Made by a program: the position numbers and the translations under genes. The notes below the pieces were generated by a model. The model did no database searches and was not told the DNA's origin. It saw only the letters and a program-made list of their open reading frames with translations. A stretch of DNA of 64,000 bases. Source: Immundisolibacter sp. Lineage in GTDB: Bacteria > Pseudomonadota > Gammaproteobacteria > Immundisolibacterales > Immundisolibacteraceae. Location of the stretch: assembly GCF_014359565.1 (NCBI RefSeq), contig NZ_JACIZD010000003.1, forward strand, positions 186,001 to 250,000, given 5' to 3'. This document shows, piece by piece, positions 1 to 9,888 of this stretch. How positions within the stretch are numbered: the first letter of the stretch is position 1; every line of letters starts with the position of its first letter.

Positions 1-1
1 G

Positions 2-640
2 AACGGCTCGATCGACGGCGGCGTGTTCGGCTACGCCCTGGGCGTCTACGACGGCATGGACACGTCGTACTCCGGCATCACCGACCTGAACAACCCCAAC
101 CAGGACGACAACCTGCTGTTTGCCGGTCGCCTGCAGTGGGCGCTGTGGGATCCGGAGCCGGGCTTCTACACCACCAGCTCCTACTTCGGCGAGAAGAACA
201 TCCTGACTTTCGGCGCCGCCGCGCAGTACCAGTCGGACGGCACCGGCACCCGGGCCTCTCCGGGCGATTTCTTCGGCTGGAACGTGGACGCGCTGCTGGA
301 ACACAAGGTCGGCGACGGCGGGGCGGTGAGCCTGGAAGGGGCCTATTACGACTATGACCACGACGACGAGATGCCGGCCTTCGGCTACCAGGGTGACGGC
401 TACTACGTGCTGGCGAGCTTCCTGACGCCGCAGAAATTCGGCATCGGCAAGCTGCAGCCGCACGTGCGCTACCAGGCCGTGGATGACGACAACGCGCCCG
501 ACCACGACCGCTGGGAGCTGGGTCTGGGCTACATCATCGATGGCCAGAAAGCCAAGGTCATCGCCACCTACGGCGCCGACGATTTCGACGGTGGCGAGAC
601 CACCGATTTCTTCATCCTGGGCGTGCAGCTGCAGATCTAG
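2..640 (+). CDS. Outer-membrane porin, C-terminal part (5' end outside window)
   Basis: The reading frame is already open at the window edge, so only the last 212 residues are present. The protein alternates short hydrophobic and polar stretches, is rich in Gly, Asp, Tyr and Phe, and has repeated strand-turn units with acidic turns, as expected for the last strands of a beta-barrel. It ends in a hydrophobic strand (FFILGVQLQI) rather than with the usual terminal Phe or Trp. It lies 44 bases before urtA on the same strand, so it could supply the outer-membrane route for urea or short amides, as FmdC-type porins do beside amide/urea ABC importers. The barrel call is from composition; the substrate is inference from context. 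Confidence 0.7.
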   Translation, partial: NGSIDGGVFGYALGVYDGMDTSYSGITDLNNPNQDDNLLFAGRLQWALWDPEPGFYTTSSYFGEKNILTFGAAAQYQSDGTGTRASPGDFFGWNVDALLEHKVGDGGAVSLEGAYYDYDHDDEMPAFGYQGDGYYVLASFLTPQKFGIGKLQPHVRYQAVDDDNAPDHDRWELGLGYIIDGQKAKVIATYGADDFDGGETTDFFILGVQLQI

Positions 641-684
641 CCCGCATCCCCCGCATCCGAACAACCCGCAAAGGAGAACCTCAC

Positions 685-1977
685 ATGACTGATCGCAAGA
701 ACCGATTTGCCGGACGCCTGGCGCTGGCCGCCGCCGGCGCGCTGCTCAGCGGCCTGGCGCACGCCGCCGACACCATCAAGGTCGGCGTGCTGCATTCCCT
801 GTCCGGCACCATGGCCATTTCCGAAACCACGCTCAAGGACACCGTGCTGATGCTGGTGGACGAGCAGAACAAGAAGGGCGGCCTGCTGGGCAAGAAGCTG
901 GAAGCCGTGGTGGTGGACCCGGCCTCGAACTGGCCGCTGTTCGCCGAGAAGGCGCGCGAGCTGCTGGCCAAGGACAAGGTGGACGTGGTGTTCGGTTGCT
1001 GGACCTCGGTGTCGCGCAAATCGGTACTGCCGGTGTTCGAGGAACTCAACGGCCTGCTGTTCTACCCGGTGCAGTACGAGGGCGAGGAATCGTCCAAGAA
1101 CGTGTTCTACACCGGCGCCGCGCCCAACCAGCAGGCGATTCCGGCGGTCGATTACTTCATGAACGAGATGGGCGTGAAGCGCTGGGTGCTGGCCGGCACC
1201 GACTACGTGTACCCGCGCACCACCAACAAGATCCTGGAGGCTTACCTCAAATCCAAGGGCGTGAAGGACGAGGACATCCTGATCAACTACACGCCGTTCG
1301 GGCATTCGGACTGGCAGTCCATCGTCGCGGACATCAAGAAGTTCGGCGCGGCCGGCAAGAAGACCGGCGTGGTGTCCACCATCAACGGCGACGCCAATGT
1401 GCCGTTCTACAAGGAGCTGGCCGCCCAGGGCATCAAGGCCGAGGACATCCCGGTGGTGGCCTTCTCGGTCGGCGAGGAAGAGCTGTCGGGCCTGGACACC
1501 GGCCCGCTGGTCGGTCACCTGGCGGCCTGGAACTACTTCATGAGTGTGGACACGCCCGAGAACGCCGCCTTCATCAAGGAATGGCACGCCTTCATCAAGA
1601 ATCCGAAGCGCGTGACCAATGATCCGATGGAAGCGCACGTGATCGGTTTCCACATGTGGGCCAAGGCGGTCGAGAAGGCCGGCACCACCGATGTCGCCAA
1701 GGTCAGCGACGCCATCATCGGCATCGAGGTGCCCAACATGACCGGTGGCACGGCCAAGATGCTGCCCAACCACCACATCACCAAGCCGGTGCTGATCGGC
1801 GAGATCCAGGCCGACGGCCAGTTCGAGACCGTGTGGCAGACCGACGGTCTGGTGCCGGGCGATGCCTGGTCGGATTTCCTGCCAGGCTCCAAGGACATCG
1901 AGGCCGACTGGGTCACCCTGAAGTGCGGTAACTACAACACCGTCACCAAGAAGTGCTCCGGACAGAACTACGAGTGA
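685..1977 (+). CDS. urtA: Urea ABC transporter, substrate-binding protein UrtA
   Basis: Periplasmic binding protein of 430 residues that captures urea for the UrtBCDE importer. A signal peptide covers about residues 1-27 (basic start, hydrophobic run, cleavage near AHA-AD). The mature part begins IKVGVLHSLSGTMA, typical of the branched-chain amino acid/amide binding family, and carries the UrtA-like region FGCWTSVSRKSVLPVFE. The ATG at 685 has a good ribosome-binding site (AAGGAG at 671-676). It is first in a five-gene urt set. Family members are often induced by nitrogen limitation, but no regulator site was recognised here. Assignment is secure from sequence and gene order. Confidence 0.95.
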   Translation: MTDRKNRFAGRLALAAAGALLSGLAHAADTIKVGVLHSLSGTMAISETTLKDTVLMLVDEQNKKGGLLGKKLEAVVVDPASNWPLFAEKARELLAKDKVDVVFGCWTSVSRKSVLPVFEELNGLLFYPVQYEGEESSKNVFYTGAAPNQQAIPAVDYFMNEMGVKRWVLAGTDYVYPRTTNKILEAYLKSKGVKDEDILINYTPFGHSDWQSIVADIKKFGAAGKKTGVVSTINGDANVPFYKELAAQGIKAEDIPVVAFSVGEEELSGLDTGPLVGHLAAWNYFMSVDTPENAAFIKEWHAFIKNPKRVTNDPMEAHVIGFHMWAKAVEKAGTTDVAKVSDAIIGIEVPNMTGGTAKMLPNHHITKPVLIGEIQADGQFETVWQTDGLVPGDAWSDFLPGSKDIEADWVTLKCGNYNTVTKKCSGQNYE

Positions 1978-1987
1978 TGTGACCGGC

Positions 1988-2010
1988 CTCGGGCGGGCAG
2001 ACCGCCCGGG
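1988..2010 (+). other. Stem-loop between urtA and urtB
   Basis: GGGCGG at 1991-1996 pairs with CCGCCC at 2002-2007, extended outward by two to three pairs, with a five-base loop. It starts about 10 bases after the urtA stop and no T-run follows. A hairpin here is typical of transporter operons in which the binding-protein message is kept at higher level than the downstream genes. The function is inferred. Confidence 0.5.
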
Positions 2011-2044
2011 GTTTCCTTGCCATCCAGTGCCAGCGGGGAAGCGC

Positions 2045-3679
2045 TTGAACCCGATCCGATACTTGCCGGTCGTCCTGGCGGGACTGGGCCTGATGTTCTG
2101 CGCGCTGGTGGCGCCTGCCATCGCCGAACCGGCTGCCGATCCGCCCCCGGCTGCGGACGCCGCCGGCGCCGTGCAGGCGCTTGCCACGGCCGGATTCCTG
2201 GCCAAGCCGGCCCTGTTGCAGCAGATCGCGGGCAGCGGCGAACCGTGGGCGCGCGCCGTGCTGCAGGGCCTGCTGGATGGCACCCTGCAAATCCGCAAGG
2301 CCGATCAGCGGGTGCTGCTGGCAGTGCCGGCGGGGCAGGACTTCGAGCTTGTCGATCCGGTCAGTGGCGCATCGCTGGGTGAGGGCGAGCGCCTGGACCT
2401 GAAGCGCATCCCGATCAACAACAGCCTGCGCACCCAGCTGAACGGGCTGATCGCGCGCCTGAGCCTGGCCGATCCTGACCCGCGCCAGCGCCGAGCGGCG
2501 GTGCGATCTCTTTACGAAACGCTGGATGCCGCCAGCGCGGACCTGCTGCGCGAGCGGCGCTCCGTGGAAACCGATGACGGCGTGCGCGACGCCATCGACG
2601 TGGCCCTCGCGCTGGCCGATCTGTCCAGCACGGAGCACGGGACGCAGATCGCCGCCACCCGGCAGCTTGCCGGCAGCGTCGAGCCGTCGGTGCGGGTACG
2701 CCTGGGCGCCGTCGCGGACGATGCCACCCAGTCGCAGGATGTGCGCGACGCAGCCCGCCGGGCGCTGGCGCGCAGCGAGGCGCGCGTCGGTCTTTACCGC
2801 TCCGCGGAAATGGCATTTTTCGGCCTGTCGCTCGGTTCCGTGCTGCTGCTGGCGGCGATTGGTCTTGCCATCACCTTCGGCGTCATGGGCGTCATCAACA
2901 TGGCGCATGGCGAGTTTCTGATGCTCGGCGCCTACACCACCTTCGTGGTGCAGCAGTGGGTGCCGGTGGACTGGTCATTGCCGTTGGCGATACCGCTGGC
3001 TTTTCTGGTCGCAGGTGCCGTGGGCGTGCTGCTGGAGGTGACCCTGATCCGCTTTCTGTATGGCCGGCCGCTGGAGACACTGCTGGCCACGTTCGGCGTC
3101 AGCCTGATCCTGCAGCAGGTGGTGCGCAGCGTGTTCTCGCCGCTGAATCGCCAGGTGGCGACGCCGTCATGGATGAGCGGCTCGATTGAAATCAACCCGG
3201 CCCTGTCGCTGACGCTCAATCGCCTCTACATCGTCCTGTTCAGCCTGGTTGTGTTCGCCGCCCTGCTGGCGGTACTGCGCTTCACCCGCTTCGGGCTGGA
3301 ACTGCGCGCCGTGTCGCAGAACCGTGCCATGGCGCGGGCGCTTGGCGTGCGCAGCGCACGGGTCGATGCGCTGACCTTCGGGCTTGGCGCCGGTGTCGCC
3401 GGCGTGGGCGGGGTGGCGCTGTCGCAGCTGACCAACGTCGGGCCGAATCTGGGGCAGGCCTACATCGTGGATGCCTTCCTGGTGGTGGTGTTCGGCGGCG
3501 TGGGCAATCTGTGGGGCACGCTCACGGCAGCGCTGTCGCTGGGCGTGGCCAACAAGCTGATGGAGCCCCTGGTGGGCGCCGTGCTGGCCAAGATCCTGGT
3601 GCTGGTGTTCATCATCCTGTTCATCCAGCGTCGTCCGCGGGGCTTGTTCCCGCAGCGCGGCCGCAGCGTGGAGGCCTGA
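2045..3679 (+). CDS. urtB: Urea ABC transporter, permease UrtB
   Basis: Inner-membrane permease of the urea importer, 544 residues from the chosen start. The start is read as TTG at 2045 because GGGGA (2035-2039) lies five bases upstream and the resulting N-terminus is a good signal peptide ending near APAIA-EPA. Residues about 30-240 form a soluble helical domain, usual in proteobacterial UrtB but absent from LivH. From about 250 the protein has many membrane helices and the LivH-type region GVMGVINMAHGEFLMLGAY. The frame is open further upstream to 1979, but that start has no ribosome site. The next gene begins one base after the stop. Confidence 0.93.
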   Translation: MNPIRYLPVVLAGLGLMFCALVAPAIAEPAADPPPAADAAGAVQALATAGFLAKPALLQQIAGSGEPWARAVLQGLLDGTLQIRKADQRVLLAVPAGQDFELVDPVSGASLGEGERLDLKRIPINNSLRTQLNGLIARLSLADPDPRQRRAAVRSLYETLDAASADLLRERRSVETDDGVRDAIDVALALADLSSTEHGTQIAATRQLAGSVEPSVRVRLGAVADDATQSQDVRDAARRALARSEARVGLYRSAEMAFFGLSLGSVLLLAAIGLAITFGVMGVINMAHGEFLMLGAYTTFVVQQWVPVDWSLPLAIPLAFLVAGAVGVLLEVTLIRFLYGRPLETLLATFGVSLILQQVVRSVFSPLNRQVATPSWMSGSIEINPALSLTLNRLYIVLFSLVVFAALLAVLRFTRFGLELRAVSQNRAMARALGVRSARVDALTFGLGAGVAGVGGVALSQLTNVGPNLGQAYIVDAFLVVVFGGVGNLWGTLTAALSLGVANKLMEPLVGAVLAKILVLVFIILFIQRRPRGLFPQRGRSVEA

Positions 3680-3680
3680 C

Positions 3681-4762
3681 ATGGGGCTGCCCAACTGGCG
3701 TCATGAACGTGGCGGCTTCGCCTTGCTGGTGGTGCTGGCGGTTGCGGCCGTGCTGGTGCCGCTGCTGAACCTGACGGTGCCGCCGGGCTCCGCCCTGCAC
3801 GTGCCCGATTACACGGTGACCCTGCTCGGCAAATACCTGTGCTACGCGCTGGCCGCGGTGGCGCTGGACCTGGTGTGGGGTTACTGCGGGATTTTGAGTC
3901 TGGGCCACGGCGCGTTCTTCGCGCTCGGCGGCTACGCCATGGGCATGTACCTGATGCGCCAGATCGGCGAGCGGGGCGTGTATGGCAATGCGCTGCTGCC
4001 GGACTTCATGGTGTTCCTGAACTGGCAGGAACTGCCCTGGTACTGGCAGGGCTTCAACCACTTTCCGTTCGCCTTGCTGATGGTGGTGCTGGTGCCGGGC
4101 GCGCTGGCGTTCGCGTTCGGCTATCTGGCCTTCCGTTCGCGGGTGTCCGGCGTCTATCTGTCGATCATCACCCAGGCCCTCACCTTCGCCCTGATGCTGG
4201 CGTTTTTCCGCAACGACATGGGCTTTGGCGGCAACAACGGGCTGACCGACTTCAAGGAACTGCTGGGCTTCGACCTGCAGGCGCCGGCCACGCGGGCGGG
4301 TCTGTTCGTGATCTCGGCGCTGGCGCTGGCCGGCGGCTATCTGGTGTCGCGGGCGGTGGTGCGCTCGCGCGCCGGGCATGTGCTGATCGCGGTGCGCGAT
4401 GCCGAGAGCCGCACGCGCTTCCTGGGTTACCGGGTAGAGCACTACAAGCTGGCCGTGTTCGTGCTGTCGGCCGTGCTGACCGGCATTGCCGGGGCGCTGT
4501 ACGTGCCGCAGGTGGGGATCATCAACCCGGGCGAATTCGCGCCGCTCAATTCCATCGAGATGGTGGTGTGGGTGGCCCTTGGCGGGCGCGGCACGCTGTA
4601 CGGCGCAGCGCTGGGCGCCGGCGTGGTCAATTACCTGAAGACCGTGCTGACCGGCGCGCTGCCGGAGGTGTGGCTGTTCTTCCTGGGCGGGCTGTTCATG
4701 CTGGTGACGGTGGCCCTGCCGCGGGGACTGATCGGCCTGCGCGCGCGGCGCCAGAGCGCGGC

Positions 4763-4766
<4 letters not shown>
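3681..4766 (+). CDS. urtC: Urea ABC transporter, permease UrtC
   Basis: Second inner-membrane permease (361 residues), partner of UrtB and related to LivM. It has about nine or ten hydrophobic segments. The LivM-like stretch YCGILSLGHGAFFALGGYAM lies in the first third and a conserved DAESRTRFLGY coupling loop near residues 235-245. The ATG follows the urtB stop by one base, and its own stop overlaps the urtD start (ATGA). All five urt genes should therefore be on one transcript and translated together. Confidence 0.93.
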
Positions 4767-5531
<765 letters not shown>

Positions 5532-5539
<8 letters not shown>

Positions 5540-6233
5540 AGCCCTGCTCGAACTGACCGGCATCCAGCAGTACTACGGCCAGAGCCACATCCTGCGCGAG
5601 GTCAGCGTGCAGGTGCCGGCCGGCTCGTGCACCTGCCTGATGGGCCGCAATGGCGTTGGCAAGACCACGCTGCTGAAGGTCATCATGGGCCTGCTGCCGG
5701 CGCGTGCCGGCAGCATCAGCTTCGCCGGCCAGGATCTGACGCGCGCCGATACCCGCGAGCGGGCCCGCATCGGCATCGGCTACGTGCCGCAGGGGCGGGA
5801 GATCTTTGCGCGCCTGACGGTGGAAGAAAACCTGCGCGTGAGCCTGGGCATACGCGGCGCCAGAACGCTGCCGCAGCGCATCTACGAGCTGTTCCCGGTG
5901 CTGCGCGAGATGCTGCACCGGCGCGGCGGTGACCTGTCCGGCGGCCAGCAGCAACAGCTGGCCATCGCCCGCGCGCTGGTGTTGGAACCGAAGCTGCTGA
6001 TCCTGGACGAGCCCTGCGAGGGCATCCAGCCGAACATCGTGCGCGACATCGGCGACGTGCTGACCCGCCTGCGCCAGGAAACCGGCCTGGCCGTGCTGCT
6101 GGTGGAACAGAAGCTGCCCTTCGCCCGCCGCGTGGCGGATCGCTTCTATCTGCTGGAGCGCGGCTCCGTGGTGGCCGACGGCGGCATTGCCGACCTCAGC
6201 GAAGACCTGGTGCAGCGGCACTTGGTGGTGTGA
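5532..6233 (+). CDS. urtE: Urea ABC transporter, ATP-binding protein UrtE
   Basis: Second ATPase of the urea importer, 233 residues, LivF-like. Walker A is GRNGVGKT at 38-45, the signature LSGGQQQQLAIARAL, and Walker B LLILDEPCEGIQP. The GTG start at 5532 overlaps the urtD end by eight bases. It is the last gene of the set. Urease structural genes, which often follow urtE, are not here. Confidence 0.94.
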
Positions 6234-6241
6234 CGGGAGCG

Positions 6242-6264
6242 CGGGCGCGTTTGCTGCGTGCCCG
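6242..6264 (+). terminator. Possible stem-loop ending the urt operon
   Basis: CGGGCGCG (6242-6249) and CGTGCCCG (6257-6264) pair over eight positions with one G-U pair and a seven-base loop, nine bases after the urtE stop. There is no T-run, so it is not a canonical intrinsic terminator. Confidence 0.35.
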
Positions 6265-6337
6265 AGCGAGCGATGGGGGGCGTCCTGCCCGCAGCGCGTA
6301 AAATGCCGCTCCATTCCCGCCTCAACCGGTACGCACC

Positions 6338-7927
6338 GTGTCCGCGCCGCGCATCTTTCTGTACGACAGCACGCTGCGCGACGGCCAGCAGACGCAGGGC
6401 GTCGATTTTTCGGTCGGCGACAAGCTGGCCATCGCCGGCGAGCTGGATCACCTCGGAATCGACTACATCGAGGCCGGCTGGCCGGGCGCCAATCCGACCG
6501 ACGATGCCGTTTTTGTGGCCGCCCCGAGCTTCAAGCGCGCGCGCCTGGTGGCCTTTGGCATGACGCGCCGGCCGGGCCGGGCGGCGGCCGACGACCCCGG
6601 TTTGCAGCGCCTGCTCGATAGCGGCGCGCCGGCCATCTGCCTGGTCGGCAAGACCTGGGACTTTCACGTCACGGTCGCGCTTCGCACCACGCTCGACGAG
6701 AACCTGCGGATGATCGAGGACAGCCTGGCCGCGTGCGTGGCGGCCGGGCGCGAGGCGCTGTTCGACGCCGAGCATTTCTTCGACGGTTACAAGGCCAATC
6801 CCTCCTATGCGCTGGCGTGTCTGGAAGCCGCACAGCGCGGCGGGGCGCGCTGGATCGTGCTGTGCGACACCAACGGCGGCACGCTGCCGCACGAGGTGGA
6901 GGCCATCGTCGGCGAAGTGGCCAAGGTAATCCCCGGCGAGCGGCTGGGCATCCACTGCCACAACGACACCGAAAACGCCGTCGCCAACAGCCTGGCGGCG
7001 GTGCGGGCCGGCGTGCGCCAGGTGCAGGGCACGCTGAACGGTCTTGGCGAGCGCTGCGGCAATGCCAACCTGATCTCGCTGCTGCCGACGCTGATGCTCA
7101 AGCTCGGCTACGAAACGGGACTCAGCGAGGCCGATCTGGCGCATGTCACGCACGTCTCGCGCTTCGTCGACGAGCGCCTGAACCGCACGCCCAACCGCCA
7201 CGCGCCCTACGTCGGCGAGAACGCCTTTGCCCACAAGGGCGGCCTGCACGTGTCGGCGGTCGAGAAAGACCCGCGCAGCTACGAGCACATGGCGCCGGAG
7301 CGGATCGGCAATCACCGCAAGATCCTGGTCTCCGACCAGGCTGGCCGGGCCAATGTGCTGGCGCTGCTGGACGAGGTGGGTCTGACGCTGGCGGCCGACG
7401 ATCCGCGCGTCGGCCAGCTGGTCGAGCAGGTCAAGGCGCGCGAGCTGCAGGGTTATACCTACGATGGCGCCGAGGCCAGCTTCGAGCTGCTGGCGCGCGG
7501 GTTGCTGCAGGGCCTGCCGCGGTATTTCGAGCTCGACAGCTTTCGCGTCATCGACGAGCGGCGCTGGGTTGACGGTCGGCTGGTGACGCTGTCGGAGGCC
7601 ACCATGAAAGTGCGCGTGGCCGGCCAGGTGCACATGACGGTGGCCGAGGGCAACGGCCCGGTCAACGCGCTGGATCTGGCCCTGCGCCAGGCGCTGCTGG
7701 CGGCCTACCCGACCCTGGCCGGGCTGCAGCTGACCGACTACAAGGTGCGGATTCTGGAATCGGGCGCCGGCACCGGGGCGACGACGCGCGTGATGCTGGA
7801 GTGCAGCGACCCCAGCCGGCGCCGCTGGACCACGGTGGGCGCCTCCACCAACGTGATCGAGGCGTCCTGGCAGGCGCTGTCGGATGCCATCACGTACAAG
7901 CTGTGGCACGACGGCGTAAACGCCTGA
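6338..7927 (+). CDS. cimA: (R)-citramalate synthase
   Basis: Condenses pyruvate with acetyl-CoA to (R)-citramalate, the first step of a threonine-independent route to 2-oxobutyrate and isoleucine. Length 529 fits the long CimA family rather than LeuA alone. The N-terminal HMGL barrel starts LYDSTLRDGQQ with the catalytic RDGxQ motif, and has the metal-binding pair in GIHCHNDTENAVAN. The C-terminal 120 residues form the LeuA dimer/allosteric domain, usually the isoleucine feedback site. GTG at 6338 is chosen because it precedes the conserved start; no clear ribosome site is seen. A TAAAAT box at 6299-6304 could be a -10 element. Homocitrate synthase is an alternative but less likely. Confidence 0.88.
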   Translation: MSAPRIFLYDSTLRDGQQTQGVDFSVGDKLAIAGELDHLGIDYIEAGWPGANPTDDAVFVAAPSFKRARLVAFGMTRRPGRAAADDPGLQRLLDSGAPAICLVGKTWDFHVTVALRTTLDENLRMIEDSLAACVAAGREALFDAEHFFDGYKANPSYALACLEAAQRGGARWIVLCDTNGGTLPHEVEAIVGEVAKVIPGERLGIHCHNDTENAVANSLAAVRAGVRQVQGTLNGLGERCGNANLISLLPTLMLKLGYETGLSEADLAHVTHVSRFVDERLNRTPNRHAPYVGENAFAHKGGLHVSAVEKDPRSYEHMAPERIGNHRKILVSDQAGRANVLALLDEVGLTLAADDPRVGQLVEQVKARELQGYTYDGAEASFELLARGLLQGLPRYFELDSFRVIDERRWVDGRLVTLSEATMKVRVAGQVHMTVAEGNGPVNALDLALRQALLAAYPTLAGLQLTDYKVRILESGAGTGATTRVMLECSDPSRRRWTTVGASTNVIEASWQALSDAITYKLWHDGVNA

Positions 7928-7947
7928 GAACGAGTACGAAGGACTTC

Positions 7948-7973
7948 TGTGGGAGACCCGCCCGCGGGCCGAA
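7948..7973. repeat. REP-like palindrome, TGTGGGAG type, copy 1
   Basis: Begins TGTGGGAG, has a GC-rich dyad (CCGC..GCGG) and ends GAA, like the REP elements common in Pseudomonas and related genomes. It lies between the convergent genes cimA and orn. A similar element is at 42865-42891. Confidence 0.5.
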
Positions 7974-8031
7974 TGAGCGGGGCGCCGGTAGTTTGATTCG
8001 CGGCGGGGGTGCCGCTCTCACGGTCGGTTGC

Positions 8032-8577
8032 CTATACCTTCAGCAGATGCTCGCGGTAGTGGCGCAGTTCGCGGATCGAGTCGTGGACGTCTTCCAGCGC
8101 CAGGTGCGAGGAGCGCTTCTTGAATGAGGCGGCCACCTCAGGTGCCCAGCGCAGCGCCAGTTCCTTCAGCGTGCTGACGTCAAGATTCCGGTAGTGGAAA
8201 TAGGCTTCCAGCTCGGGCATCAACCGGGCCAGGAAGCGGCGGTCCTGGCAGATGCTGCTGCCGCACATGGGCGATTCGTTGCGCCCCACGTGGCGGCGCA
8301 GGAAGTCCACCGTCTGGCGCTCGGCCTCGGCCAGCGTGATGGTGGAGTTGCGGACCCGCTCGACCAGGCCGCTTTTGGTGTGCTGGCGGGTGTTCCATTC
8401 GTCCATGCCGGCCAGCATCTCCTCCGGTTGCTGGATGGCCAGCATGGGTCCCTCGGCGATGACGTTCAGGTCCGCATCGGTGACCACGGTGGCGATCTCG
8501 ATGATGCCGTCCCAGGCCGTATTCAGGCCGGTCATTTCGAGGTCTATCCAGATCAGGGAGCCGGCTTTCGGGGGCAT
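8032..8577 (-). CDS. orn: Oligoribonuclease
   Basis: 3'-5' exoribonuclease that degrades di- to penta-nucleotides at the end of RNA turnover and clears pGpG from cyclic-di-GMP breakdown. Length 181 from the ATG at 8577 is the normal family size; the frame is open 20 codons further, but homologues start at [18 protein letters not shown]. DEDDh-family motifs: D12 and E14 in WIDLEMTGL, an aspartate in [12 protein letters not shown], and His and Asp in [12 protein letters not shown] near the C-terminus. It is convergent with cimA. Confidence 0.95.
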   Translation of the reverse strand: MPPKAGSLIWIDLEMTGLNTAWDGIIEIATVVTDADLNVIAEGPMLAIQQPEEMLAGMDEWNTRQHTKSGLVERVRNSTITLAEAERQTVDFLRRHVGRNESPMCGSSICQDRRFLARLMPELEAYFHYRNLDVSTLKELALRWAPEVAASFKKRSSHLALEDVHDSIRELRHYREHLLKV

Positions 8578-8712
8578 CAGGTATCCAGCGGGGCGGGTGA
8601 CGCGGACGATTAAACGCCACGCGCAACCGGGGGGCAAACGAGGGGGCGCGGACTATAGCATGCCGGTTCGTGGCGTCCGGCGCACAAGGAAACGCTGCGC
8701 TCTTTGGCGTTG

Positions 8713-8790
8713 CCCGCAGCGCCGGGACGCGCTGCCAAAATCAGCGGCTGTAGGAGCCCGGCTGCGCCGGGCGATCCTCGCGCAGGGAAG
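8713..8790. repeat. Composite intergenic repeat: 37-base element plus REP-like palindrome
   Basis: Bases 8713-8749 contain a dyad (GCAGCGC / GCGCTGC) and recur at 47558-47594 with three differences. Directly after it, 8751-8776 holds a GGAGCCCGGC palindrome with core GCCCGGC-TGC-GCCGGGC, which recurs identically over 26 bases at 37607-37632 and in variant form at 47617 and 56275. The region between orn and recR (8578-8858) otherwise holds no gene. Confidence 0.75.
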
Positions 8791-8798
8791 CTGCGCTG

Positions 8799-8856
8799 AC
8801 CTGGTTTTTCCAGGTGGCGGGCGCTGAGAAATCCAGGATGGATTTATTCAGCGCTC
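8799..8856 (-). terminator. Two hairpins downstream of recR
   Basis: GCGCTGA-GAAATCCA (8821-8835) is complementary to TGGATTT-AT-TCAGCGC (8839-8856), giving a long interrupted stem three bases after the recR stop. A second hairpin, ACCTGG-TTTTT-CCAGGT, follows at 8799-8815. There is no long T-run on the minus strand. They probably end or protect the dnaX-ybaB-recR transcript. Confidence 0.5.
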
Positions 8857-8858
8857 CA

Positions 8859-9458
8859 TCAGGCGCCGTAGTCGCGCCGGCCCAGCAGCGCCTGGCGCAG
8901 CGTGCCGCCGTCGACGAATTCCAGGTCGCCGCCCATCGGCACGCCGTGGGCGATGCGCGTGCTGCGGATGCCGCGCGCGCGGGCCAGTTCCGCGATGTAG
9001 TGGGCGGTGGCCTCGCCCTCGACGGTGGGGTTGGTGGCCAGGATCAGTTCCTGCACCTCGCCGCTGTCCAGGCGCGTCGTGAGGCGGTCCAGCTCCAGTT
9101 CTGCGGGGCCGATGCCGTCCAGCGGCGACAGGTGGCCGTGCAGCACGTAATACAGTCCCTGGAAGCCGCTTGCCTGGTCGATGGCCTGCACGTCGGCCGG
9201 GCTTTCCACCACGCACAGCAGGCTGTGGTCGCGCCGCGGCGAGCTGCACACTGCGCAAACGTCCTGTTCGGTCAGGTTGCGACACTGGCTGCAACGGCCG
9301 ACCCGCTCCATGGCCTCCAGCAGCACCTGCCCCAGCCGCCGGCCACCGTCGCGGTCGCGCACCAGCAGGTGGAAGGCCATGCGCCGGGCCGACTTGGGGC
9401 CGACGCCCGGCAGGCGCTGCAGGGCCTGCGTCAGTGCCTCGATAAGTCCCTGGGCCAC
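8859..9458 (-). CDS. recR: Recombination mediator protein RecR
   Basis: Works with RecO and RecF to load RecA on single-strand gaps. Length 199 is standard. Helix-hairpin-helix [17 protein letters not shown] is near residues 16-32, a four-cysteine zinc site at C56, C59, C68 and C71, and a Toprim domain beginning [15 protein letters not shown]. It is the last gene of the conserved dnaX-ybaB-recR set, starting 12 bases after ybaB. Confidence 0.97.
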   Translation of the reverse strand: MAQGLIEALTQALQRLPGVGPKSARRMAFHLLVRDRDGGRRLGQVLLEAMERVGRCSQCRNLTEQDVCAVCSSPRRDHSLLCVVESPADVQAIDQASGFQGLYYVLHGHLSPLDGIGPAELELDRLTTRLDSGEVQELILATNPTVEGEATAHYIAELARARGIRSTRIAHGVPMGGDLEFVDGGTLRQALLGRRDYGA

Positions 9459-9470
9459 GACGCCGTCGGA

Positions 9471-9791
9471 TCAGAACGGCAGGTTCATGCCGGGCAGCTT
9501 CATGCCGCCCAGCGCGCTGTTCATGTGTTCCTGCGTGGCCTGTTCGACCTTGCGCAGGGCGTCGTTGACGGCGGCAGCGACCAGGTCTTCGAGCATGTCG
9601 CGATCGTCGCCGAGCAGGCCGGGGTCGATGCTGACCCGCCGCACCTGGTGGTTGCAGCTGATGGTCACGGTGACCAGCCCGCCGCCGGCGGCGCCGCTGA
9701 CTTCGATGCCCGCCAGCGCCTGCTGCGCCTTTTGCATGGCCTCCTGCATGCGTTGGGCCTGTTGCATGAGCTGATTCATGTTGCCTTTCAT
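9471..9791 (-). CDS. ybaB: Nucleoid-associated protein, YbaB/EbfC family
   Basis: Small DNA-binding protein of 106 residues. A coiled helix [20 protein letters not shown] is followed by a short beta sheet and a second helix, as in YbaB/EbfC dimers. The ATG at 9791 has GAGGAA seven bases upstream; a second ATG four codons in is also possible. It sits between dnaX and recR, its normal place. Confidence 0.94.
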   Translation of the reverse strand: MKGNMNQLMQQAQRMQEAMQKAQQALAGIEVSGAAGGGLVTVTISCNHQVRRVSIDPGLLGDDRDMLEDLVAAAVNDALRKVEQATQEHMNSALGGMKLPGMNLPF

Positions 9792-9845
9792 GGGCGTTCC
9801 TCGTGTTCGTGGCGAGTGCCGAGTTTAGCGGGCGCGGCCCGGCCC

Positions 9846-9888
9846 GGGCGGCCTAATCGGTGCGGCCCAACCGGGGCGGCCTAATCGG
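9846..9888. repeat. Short direct repeat spanning the dnaX stop codon
   Basis: The 15-base unit GGGCGGCCTAATCGG occurs at 9846-9860 and 9874-9888, a 28-base spacing. The second copy contains the dnaX stop codon, so the 3' end of the gene has been partly duplicated. Confidence 0.7.

Noticed and set aside
637-2298. Long minus-strand open frame opposite urtA and urtB
   Set aside because: It lacks family motifs, has shadow-like composition (His/Gln/Arg-rich), and overlaps well-supported genes. Long antisense frames are expected at this GC content.
3839-4762. Upstream extension of urtD inside urtC
   Set aside because: The frame is open by chance; the residues are Ala/Gly/Arg shadow sequence and the ABC protein begins at ATG 4763.
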